From positions 1 through 60,120 of the forward strand of contig JAISNN010000019.1 in NCBI GenBank assembly GCA_031276195.1: a stretch of 60,120 bases of DNA. Reading direction: 5' to 3'. Source of the stretch: Clostridiales bacterium (GTDB lineage: Bacteria > Bacillota > Clostridia > Christensenellales > JAISNN01). The position numbers and the translations under genes are program-made. Below the pieces are notes generated by a model. That model ran no database searches. It was not told where the DNA came from and worked only from the letters and a program-made list of their open reading frames with translations. This document shows, one piece after another, positions 53,994-60,120 of the stretch (positions are counted from its first letter, which is position 1; each line of letters opens with the position of its first letter).

Positions 53994-55829
53994 ATGGCTA
54001 AGCGAACCGATAAAAAGCCGATTTACGGCGACGGCGCGAACATCGCTTATATGTTCAAAAACTGGTGGAATTTTGACAAGCGCAGTTTTTTTCTCTATGC
54101 TATGATGATTCCGCCGCTGATCGTGATGCCGATCTTGACCGCCCTCATTCCGAAACTCATAATCGACGAGATTAGCGGCGGCGCGGATCTTTGGCATATG
54201 ATTTTACTGATCGGGCTGATGTCGGTCTTGATCGCTTTGATCACGTGGATCAACCCGTTTTTTGACTCGAAAAGCGACGCGGTCGCCGAAAATATCAACA
54301 CCGACTACCGTATCCGCGCTTTCAAAAAAATGATGCGCGCGGACTACGAATATATCGAAAGCGCGGAGGGCAGGCTGGCTTTCGAACAAAGTAAATCCTT
54401 TACTCAGGGGTGGGGGTGGGGCGCGCGCGGTTTTTTTAAGGCGGTCGTCGATTTCGTTTCCAACGTCATCGGGCTTTTTACTTATACCGTCATTTTAACC
54501 GCCGTCGATCCCGCGCTTATCGCGATCGTTTTGGCGTGCGGCGCGGTCAATTTTGTTTCGGAATATTTCTTCATCAAAAAAAATAACAAACTTAACGACG
54601 AAAGCCGCTATCTTCACCTCAAAACAAACTATATTTTTAAAACGGCGAACGACTACGCCGCGGGAAAAGACGTCCGTATATACGGCTTCCGCGATTTTTT
54701 TAAGACCGCCTCAAACGACGTTATTCGCGGCGTAAATAAGTTCGCGGCGCGCTTTTTCGGGCTGGAAACCGCTATGAACGGTATACAAATCCTTATGACC
54801 GCGGTTTGCGAGGGCGCGGCGTTCTTCTACCTTTTGAAAGGCGCGGTCGGGGGAGAACTTTCCGCGTCTGATTTCATATTCTATTTCGCGCTGGTTACGG
54901 GCTTTTTCGTATGGATTTTCACACTGACGAATACGCTTATGAGAATCAAAAAAATCTCGCATAACTGCGGGAAATACCGCGAATTCGTCGGGGGAAACGA
55001 GGACGAAAAAGAGGGAATCCCCCTGCCGGGAAAAGAGGAATTTCCCTGCGGAATCGAGTTTCGGGACGTAACCTTTACGTATAAGGGCGGCGAGGAACCG
55101 ACGGTGAAAAATATGTCGTTCAAGATAAAACCGGGCGAAAAAATCGCCGTCGTGGGCGAGAACGGCGCGGGAAAAACTACATGCGTTAAACTGCTTTGCG
55201 GCTTTTATAAACCGCAGTCGGGACGGATTTTGCTGAACGGCAAAGACATTTCGGAATTCAACGAAAAGGAATATTTTAAACTCTTCGCCGCCGTTTTTCA
55301 AGACTATATCCTGCTCCCGATGAGCATAAAGAAAAATATCGCCCTAAAAGAAAACGACGCGGATATCGATGCGGAAAAATTGGAAAGAGTCATAAAAGAG
55401 GCGGGACTGTACGAAAAAATCCGCGCCCTGCCCGAAGGAAAAGAAACAAAATTGGTCAAAAAAGTTTTCGACGACGCGGTCAATCTCTCGGGCGGCGAAA
55501 TCCAAAAACTCCTCCTTGCGCGCGCGCTCTATAAAGACGCGGAAATTTTGATTCTGGACGAGCCGACCGCCGCGCTCGATCCCATCGCCGAAAACGATAT
55601 GTATCTGAAATATAACGGCTTCGCGGGAAACAAAACCTCCTTCTTTATATCGCACCGCCTGTCGTCGACGCGCTTTTGCGACAGAATTTTCTTTATTCGG
55701 GACGGGAGAATTTTGGAGGCGGGGACGCACGGCGAATTGATGGAGAAAAAGGGAGCGTATTATAAAATGTACGAGATACAAAGTTATTACTATAAAAACG
55801 GATTGAAAAATGAAAACGGCGCGGTATAG
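53994..55829 (+). CDS. ABC exporter half-transporter 1
   Basis: About 611 residues: N-terminal membrane domain with about six helices (residues 25-330), then an ATPase domain. ATPase motifs: Walker A GENGAGKT, Q-loop AAVFQDYI, signature LSGGE, Walker B ILILDEPTAALD, and the switch His in SHRLSS. It exports an unknown substrate (lipid, peptide or drug), probably as a heterodimer with the next gene, which has the same layout. GGTGA, 5 nt before the ATG at 53994, serves as a weak ribosome site; an in-frame GTG at 53985 is the alternative. The stop is formed by a CGCGGTATAGAACCGCGG palindrome (55820-55837), which gives the terminal Ala-Val-TAG. Confidence 0.9.
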   Translation: MAKRTDKKPIYGDGANIAYMFKNWWNFDKRSFFLYAMMIPPLIVMPILTALIPKLIIDEISGGADLWHMILLIGLMSVLIALITWINPFFDSKSDAVAENINTDYRIRAFKKMMRADYEYIESAEGRLAFEQSKSFTQGWGWGARGFFKAVVDFVSNVIGLFTYTVILTAVDPALIAIVLACGAVNFVSEYFFIKKNNKLNDESRYLHLKTNYIFKTANDYAAGKDVRIYGFRDFFKTASNDVIRGVNKFAARFFGLETAMNGIQILMTAVCEGAAFFYLLKGAVGGELSASDFIFYFALVTGFFVWIFTLTNTLMRIKKISHNCGKYREFVGGNEDEKEGIPLPGKEEFPCGIEFRDVTFTYKGGEEPTVKNMSFKIKPGEKIAVVGENGAGKTTCVKLLCGFYKPQSGRILLNGKDISEFNEKEYFKLFAAVFQDYILLPMSIKKNIALKENDADIDAEKLERVIKEAGLYEKIRALPEGKETKLVKKVFDDAVNLSGGEIQKLLLARALYKDAEILILDEPTAALDPIAENDMYLKYNGFAGNKTSFFISHRLSSTRFCDRIFFIRDGRILEAGTHGELMEKKGAYYKMYEIQSYYYKNGLKNENGAV

Positions 55830-56287
55830 AACCGCGGAAAAAACGGATTGAAATTAAGGGATTTTAAACCGAATTAAATATAGTTTTGACGCGTGAAAAA
55901 ACGGATTCAAAAGACTAAAAACGCGGTATAGTACCGCGTGAAAAAACGGATTGAAAAACGGACAATTCTAAAAATGAGTGATAAAAATCGGTATAAATCC
56001 GAATCGGCCGCCCCACCCCTTTGATCCCCTCCCACGGAGGGGAATATAAGGAACGGAGTTTACGATAACTACCGCTTTATTTCGCCTTTTTAGAAATATC
56101 AAAAAACGGATTCAAAAAAATAAAAAACGCGGCATAGAACCGCGGAAAACAACGGATTCAAAAAAATAAAAAACGCGGCATAGAACCGCGTGAAAAACGG
56201 ATTCAAGAAACCGAAAAAACGCGGTATAGAACCGCTAAAAAAAGATTATATTACCGCGAAAAAGTCGGCGCGGAGGGAGGGCTTGAA
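55820..56287 (+). repeat. Palindromic elements and GC-rich element between ABC genes
   Basis: Palindromes at 55820-55837 (overlapping the upstream stop), 55922-55939, 56128-56145, 56174-56190 and 56220-56235, and a GC-rich element at 56009-56046. Five palindromes in 420 bp is the densest cluster in the window. Confidence 0.9.
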
Positions 56288-58318
56288 ATGCCGAAAATAA
56301 AAAAAACAAAAACTTCAAAATTGTTTTTTAGAACCTTAAAAGAAATTTTTTCGTTTTCGCCGAGTATTCTGCCCTTGCAGTTTTTCGCCGCGTTGACGGG
56401 AGCCGTCAAGCCGTTCATAAACGTCGTCTTGACGGCGAAAATCGTCGGCGAACTGCTCGTTTTAGACGGGAAAAACGTCGGAAATCTCGTCCTTTACGCC
56501 GCTCTTGCCGTGGGGCTGAATTTTTTATCGTCGGCGTTGACGACGGTTATTCAATCGGCGTCGGCAAACGCGATATATCCGTCGACGTATTTTAAAGAAA
56601 AATTGAAAGCCGCCGAAAAACTCTTTTCCGTAGACTACGCGAAACTCGAAGATAAAGAATTCGACGGCAAGGCGCGGAAATTCAAGGAGAGTACGGAAAC
56701 AATCGGCAGCCATTTCGGCTATTTTGCATTCGCCGTTTCAAAACTTTTTTTCGGGGCGGTTTCCGTCGCTTCCGCCGCCGTCGTTTTGACCCCTCTGTTT
56801 AAAATCAGTTTCGTAAAAACGGGCGAGGGCTTCGCAAACTCTCCCTACTTCGCGGTCTTTGTCTTCGGACTTATGGCGGTTTTGGTCCTCGCCGTGTTTT
56901 TTCTCAACAAGAGAACGCAAAAATTGTATTTCCATCTGAAAGATCAATACCTGAATTTGAGCAAAATTTTTGAATATTATCTCGAAACCGTAACGGATTA
57001 TAAGAACGGAAAAGAGATACGCATATTCGGCGAACAGGAACTTATCGAGCGCGACGCATACCATAATTTGATCGAAAAAGGCGTCAAAATCAGGAAAAAA
57101 GTCGCCGACGCCACGGGGCTGAATTCGTCGTTTATCGCGATCATAGGCGCGATCGCGGGCTTCGGAGTCTATTCGTTCATAGGCGTCAAGGGACACGCGG
57201 GAGCGATAAAAATCGACGAGTTGGTTATGTATACGGGCAGTTTTATGATCATCGTCAACGGCTTGATAGAAATCTTTACGCAGATCGGAAGTTTCGTCGA
57301 AATTTTCGGGACGGTCGGGTATTATTTCGACGTGATAGATACGGAAAATCAGCCGTGCGGCGATCGGAAAATCAGCGGTATAGATCTCGGAAATCTCGTC
57401 ATAGAATACCGCAGCGTCAGTTTTAAATATCCCGGGAGCGACGTCTACGCCCTGAAAGACCTCAGTATGACAATCCGCCCGAACGACAGACTTGCGATCG
57501 TCGGCAGGAACGGTTCGGGAAAGACGACATTTATCAAACTTTTGACAAAAATGTATGACAATTATGAGGGCGAAATCTTGATCAACGGAATCGAAATGCG
57601 CGAATTTGATACCGACGATTATAGGAAAATATTCGCGGTGGTCTTTCAGGATTATAAAATATTCGCGTTTACGGCGGCGGAAAACGTCGCTTGCGCAGTC
57701 GACCGGAACGATGATGAAAAAGAGAAAAAAACGCGGTATAGAAGCGCGGAAAATCCGGAATATAAAGAGGAAAAAGAGATTGATAAAAAAGAAATAGCGG
57801 AACTTTATAATGCCGGCGGAAAAGACGCAAAAACGCGGTATAGAGCCGCGGAAAATCCGGAATATAAAGAGGAAAAAGAGATTGACAAAAAGAGGGTTTT
57901 CGAATGCCTCGACGCCGCGGGCATAGGCGGACGCGTAAGGCGTATGCCGAATGGCGCGGACACATTTATGTATAAGGATTGCAGCAAGGACGGCGTGGAA
58001 ATCTCGGGCGGCGAATCTCAAAAACTCGCTCTCGCACGCGCGCTCTATAAAGACGCTTCGTTCATAATCTTGGACGAACCGACCGCCTCCCTCGACCCCG
58101 TCGCGGAATATGAATTGTATTCAAAATTTGACGGCTTGGTCGGAGGCAAAACCGCGATATATATTTCACACCGCCTTTCGTCCTGCCGCTTTTGCGAAAA
58201 AATCGCCGTGTTCGACAAAGGGCGGCTGATTCAATACGGGACGCACGGAGAATTGATCAAGGACGAGAATAATAAATATTATGAATTGTGGAACGCGCAA
58301 GCAAAATATTATGTGTAG
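56288..58318 (+). CDS. ABC exporter half-transporter 2 with repeat insertion
   Basis: 676 residues: membrane domain (about 20-340) and ATPase domain with Walker A GRNGSGKTT, Q-loop FAVVFQDYK, signature ISGGES, Walker B FIILDEPTASLD and switch His in SHRLSS. All ATPase residues are present. Between Q-loop and signature, in the helical subdomain, sit two copies of a 34-residue repeat (KTRYRSAENPEYKEEKEIDK and onward), each encoding a CGCGGTATAGARSCGCGG palindrome (57732-57749 and 57834-57851, 102 nt apart). Half-transporter 1 has about 60 residues fewer there, so this is an insertion. GGAGGGAGG lies 8 nt before the ATG. It likely pairs with the preceding gene product. Confidence 0.92.
   Translation: MPKIKKTKTSKLFFRTLKEIFSFSPSILPLQFFAALTGAVKPFINVVLTAKIVGELLVLDGKNVGNLVLYAALAVGLNFLSSALTTVIQSASANAIYPSTYFKEKLKAAEKLFSVDYAKLEDKEFDGKARKFKESTETIGSHFGYFAFAVSKLFFGAVSVASAAVVLTPLFKISFVKTGEGFANSPYFAVFVFGLMAVLVLAVFFLNKRTQKLYFHLKDQYLNLSKIFEYYLETVTDYKNGKEIRIFGEQELIERDAYHNLIEKGVKIRKKVADATGLNSSFIAIIGAIAGFGVYSFIGVKGHAGAIKIDELVMYTGSFMIIVNGLIEIFTQIGSFVEIFGTVGYYFDVIDTENQPCGDRKISGIDLGNLVIEYRSVSFKYPGSDVYALKDLSMTIRPNDRLAIVGRNGSGKTTFIKLLTKMYDNYEGEILINGIEMREFDTDDYRKIFAVVFQDYKIFAFTAAENVACAVDRNDDEKEKKTRYRSAENPEYKEEKEIDKKEIAELYNAGGKDAKTRYRAAENPEYKEEKEIDKKRVFECLDAAGIGGRVRRMPNGADTFMYKDCSKDGVEISGGESQKLALARALYKDASFIILDEPTASLDPVAEYELYSKFDGLVGGKTAIYISHRLSSCRFCEKIAVFDKGRLIQYGTHGELIKDENNKYYELWNAQAKYYV
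57706..57895 (+). repeat. Palindromic element, two in-frame copies in ABC ATPase domain
   Basis: Copies at 57732-57749 and 57834-57851, period 102 bp, read as Thr-Arg-Tyr-Arg-Ser/Ala-Ala. Confidence 0.9.
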
Positions 58319-58640
58319 CATTATTTAGCGGTCGGCGGTTAGCGGTTAGTGATCGGCGGTTAGTGATTAGTGATTAATGATTAGTGATTAGTGATTAATG
58401 ATTAGTGGTTAGTGATTAGTGATTAGCGGTTAATGATTAGCGGTTAGTGATCGGCGGTTAATGATTAGTGGTTAATGATTAGCGGTTAGTGATCGGTGAT
58501 TAGTGATTAGTGATCGGTGGTTAGTGATTAGTGATTAGCGGTTAGTGATCGGCGGTCGGTGATTAGTAAGCGGCGGTTAGTAAACAGCGATCTGCGGTTA
58601 ACGGTCGGCGACGGCGGTTATACATAGCGATTAATTGTTG
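58319..58640. repeat. Heptad tandem repeat tract
   Basis: About 40 degenerate 7-bp units (TTAGTGA, TTAGCGG, TTAATGA, TCGGCGG) directly after the ABC gene stop. Similar tracts occur at 41449-41640 and briefly near 49030. Confidence 0.85.
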
Positions 58641-58690
58641 ATTTGCAAAAAAAAAACGTTATGCTCATAAGGTATCGATATTAAACTTGA

Positions 58691-58720
58691 AGCGGTTAGG
58701 AAAAATCCTATCCGCTTTCG
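58691..58720 (+). terminator. Hairpin, possible terminator of the ABC genes
   Basis: AAGCGGTTAGGA and TCCTATCCGCTT form a stem with one mismatch and a 4-nt A loop; only a short T-run follows. Confidence 0.45.
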
Positions 58721-58737
58721 ATTATACCCGCGCATTC

Positions 58738-58765
58738 TTGGGAATTCGTAACGAAATACTATAAA
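58738..58765 (+). promoter_or_regulatory. Possible promoter of gene at 58826
   Basis: TTGGGA (58738-58743), 16-nt spacer, TATAAA (58760-58765). Confidence 0.4.
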
Positions 58766-58825
58766 ATTCCGTATTATGTTTTTGAAGGGTTTGTCATCCA
58801 AAGATTAAAAATAGGAGCGGCAGGT

Positions 58826-59365
58826 ATGGCGTCGGAACGTGAAATCATCAATTTGTATTGCGGAATGGAAAAAGTTTTCGGCGAATATTCGTTTTGGATC
58901 AGGGAAATGACCGTCTTTACGGTCAGCGGCGTCAAGGGCAGAGCCGCCGTCATCGAGAGATTCCGCCATACCGCGAACAACATCGCAGACAATTTCAAGA
59001 GTTACTATCCGGTTTCGATTTGCGATAGGATCAGAGATCTTTACGCGGAAAGGGCGTTGATCATAATCGAGGCGGTGCGGGCGTATACGTATGAAAATTC
59101 CGCGCTGTACGACGACGCGCTCCTTATGCTGACCGACAATAACCGCGGCATCGCTTCGTATTTTTTTGAAATCGACCCCGTTTACGGCGCGGACGCAATC
59201 CGAAATTACCTCGGACGCAATACGGAATATATCGTTCAACAGTTGAAACGCCGCTTCGCCGGCGAATTCGACGGGGAGATCGCGTCGTTCGACTTGTGCT
59301 ATTCAAATATGATCGATATGGCGGACTACGTTTCGGCGGCAATACTCCAAACGGTTTTGGAATGA
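58826..59365 (+). CDS. Hypothetical helical protein
   Basis: 179 residues, not recognised. Predicted almost wholly alpha-helical and soluble, without signal peptide or membrane segment. Landmarks are FGEYSFWIREMTVFTVSG near the N-terminus, RAAVIERFRHTANNIADNFK, and a C-terminal NMIDMADYVSAAILQTVLE helix. TAGGAG at 58811 precedes the ATG at 58826 by about 10 nt. It may be a stand-alone gene; no operon partner is close. Confidence 0.7.
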   Translation: MASEREIINLYCGMEKVFGEYSFWIREMTVFTVSGVKGRAAVIERFRHTANNIADNFKSYYPVSICDRIRDLYAERALIIIEAVRAYTYENSALYDDALLMLTDNNRGIASYFFEIDPVYGADAIRNYLGRNTEYIVQQLKRRFAGEFDGEIASFDLCYSNMIDMADYVSAAILQTVLE

Positions 59366-59518
59366 CAAAAAAACGGATTAAAAAACGATTTTAAATATGT
59401 TTTTGAATGACGGAATTTGAAACTATTTTTAATTATTTCCTATTTTAATTATTTGCTAAACTATTTTTAACTATTTTTCAAAAAAATAAAAAGTTTTAAG
59501 TTTTCTATTTATAAACGG
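59366..59518. other. AT-rich spacer
   Basis: Near-repeats of TAATTATTT and AACTATTTTT only; no gene or clear signal. Confidence 0.5.
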
Positions 59519-59547
59519 TTTACAAAGGGTCAAAGTTGTGATATAAT
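59519..59547 (+). promoter_or_regulatory. Extended -10 promoter of short transcript
   Basis: TTTACA (59519-59524), 17-nt spacer, TATAAT (59542-59547) with TGA before it. It shares GTTGTGATATAATG with the promoter at 39325-39353. Confidence 0.75.
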
Positions 59548-59553
59548 GGAACT

Positions 59554-59718
59554 ATGGAAAATTTGGAAAAAGGACTTAATAATAATATAACCTACGTTAC
59601 GGCATATATTATATCAGATGTTATACGGGGGGGGGGGGCAAATTTAGCCCTTAAATGCCTCTTTTCCGGCTATAAAAAATTTTCACAAAAAACTTTAAAA
59701 CGGTCGCGTACGGCTTGA
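59554..59718 (+). CDS. Possible leaderless 54-residue ORF with G12 tract
   Basis: The ATG lies 6 nt after the -10 box, so translation would be leaderless, as predicted for tetR at 20477. The ORF (MENLEKGLNNNITYVTAYII at its start) contains a run of 12 G (59627-59638) read as Gly. One G fewer or more stops the frame within a few codons. The stop codon lies inside the 5' arm of the terminator hairpin. It may be a real small protein, a phase-variable switch, or an untranslated RNA. No homology is recognised. Confidence 0.35.
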   Translation: MENLEKGLNNNITYVTAYIISDVIRGGGANLALKCLFSGYKKFSQKTLKRSRTA

Positions 59719-59756
59719 AATTGCTTAAATTTCGAGGTGTGCGCGGTCGTTTTTTG
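59698..59756 (+). terminator. Long hairpin with U-run
   Basis: AAACGGTCGCGTACGGCTTG pairs, with several G-U pairs, with CGAGGTGTGCGCGGTCGTTT, closed by AAATT/AATTT and followed by TTTTTT. It ends a transcript of about 205 nt from the promoter at 59519, or attenuates it before the lipoprotein gene. Confidence 0.75.
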
Positions 59757-59792
59757 ACGTTTAGAGAAAGGAATAAAAAGGAGGTATAATTT

Positions 59793-59828
59793 ATGAGAAA
59801 AACGCAAAAGAGGGCAACGAAAAATTAA
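59793..59828 (+). CDS. Possible 11-residue leader peptide
   Basis: MRKTQKRATKN then TAA, with AAAAGGAGG ending 8 nt before the ATG, a near-perfect ribosome site. The first codons resemble the start of the lipoprotein at 59990 (MKKIQK). It may be a decayed duplicate start or a leader peptide. Confidence 0.3.
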   Translation: MRKTQKRATKN

Positions 59829-59989
59829 AAAAAATCGGTGAAAAACATAGGCGGAATAGGTGAAAAAAAACAAAAGAGGATAACAAAAAGGTAAGAAAAT
59901 CGATAAAAAACAAAGCGAAAAACAATAAAAAAAAGTAAAAAAACAATAAAAAACAAAGCGAAAAATAATAAAATATGGAGGAGCAATTA

Positions 59990-60120
59990 ATGAAAAAGAT
60001 ACAAAAATTGATAGCGGTATTAGCCGTTGTCTTTTCGGCGGCGTTGTTCTTGACTTCGTGCGAAATGGTGAAAGGCTATTTTGGCGGCGGCAAAGTAAGT
60101 TTTACCGTAACTTTTATGGC
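59990..60120 (+). CDS. Lipoprotein, N-terminal part (cut by window end)
   Basis: 43 residues are visible. The signal peptide MKKIQKLIAVLAVVFSAALF ends in the lipobox LTSC (Cys24), followed by EMVKGYFGGGKVSFTVTFMA. The last part looks like the start of an InlB-type beta repeat, as in the lipoprotein at 39853. GGAGGAG (59977-59983) precedes the ATG by 6 nt. The stop lies beyond the window. Confidence 0.8.
   Translation, partial: MKKIQKLIAVLAVVFSAALFLTSCEMVKGYFGGGKVSFTVTFM

Noticed and set aside
56738-58021. 427-codon minus-strand ORF opposite the second ABC gene
   Set aside because: Antisense to a clear ABC transporter; no supporting signals.
1-60120. tRNA or rRNA genes
   Set aside because: Reading both strands showed no cloverleaf with a GGTTCRANYCC arm and no rRNA segments.

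Overview
The window looks like a chromosomal segment of an uncultured, probably endospore-forming anaerobe of the Bacillota, clostridial side. Evidence: SpoIIE and YyaC homologues, clostridial-type RpoB/RpoC, ThyA and a K+-dependent-type membrane pyrophosphatase, Shine-Dalgarno-led genes and sigma-A-type promoters. The exact lineage cannot be fixed from sequence alone. No rRNA, tRNA, CRISPR array, phage or transposase was seen.

Layout. 1-4.6 kb: two GPH-family transporters in repeat-rich DNA. 5-10 kb: yyaC, ftsH behind an array of 36-bp promoter-like repeats, and the first member of a small four-helix membrane protein family. 10-20 kb: carbon metabolism, mostly on the minus strand (class II aldolase, a catalytically dead aldolase paralogue, FGGY kinase, PLP aminotransferase), a hicAB toxin-antitoxin pair, and four more intact members plus one fragment of the membrane family on the plus strand. 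20-26 kb, minus strand: TetR regulator, acyl-CoA ligase, folA, thyA, a DUF1624 acyltransferase and an RqcP-like S4 protein. 26-36 kb: rpoB, rpoC, purM. 36-39 kb, minus strand: a DUF3592-like protein and hppA. 39-46 kb: a lipoprotein with GLUG-type repeats, a bitopic membrane protein, two proteins built of proline/lysine decapeptide repeats, and a small membrane protein. 46-60 kb: spoIIE and a hypothetical gene (minus); then a MetRS-like ligase with an altered KMSKS loop, two ABC exporter half-transporters, a hypothetical helical protein, a short G12-containing transcription unit and the start of a second lipoprotein (plus).

The most striking property is repeat load. Almost every spacer above about 250 bp carries its own tandem repeat (units of about 7, 11, 36, 39, 40, 42, 44, 71, 73, 78 or 125 bp). 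On top of that lie four dispersed families. (1) A 17-bp near-palindrome, CGCGGTATAGTACCGCG, with 28 copies counted. Twelve are inside four conserved genes (acyl-CoA ligase, DHFR, MetRS-like, ABC transporter), always in frame and tandemly amplified; two more supply the TAG stop codon of a gene; four sit between rpoB and rpoC. (2) A roughly 36-bp hairpin, CGGGGAAAACTTTTT plus its reverse complement, mostly 20-85 bp after stop codons, which looks like a mass-copied terminator. (3) A GC-rich REP-like element ending CCCCTCCCACGGAGGGG, about 18 copies. (4) A MITE-like element with terminal inverted repeats. The coding-gene-invading palindrome resembles in behaviour the Rickettsia palindromic elements and is the best candidate for something undescribed.

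Other points worth attention are a promoter whose -35/-10 spacer is a (GAC)6 microsatellite, the tandem promoter array before ftsH, two apparently leaderless transcripts, and the decapeptide-repeat proteins.
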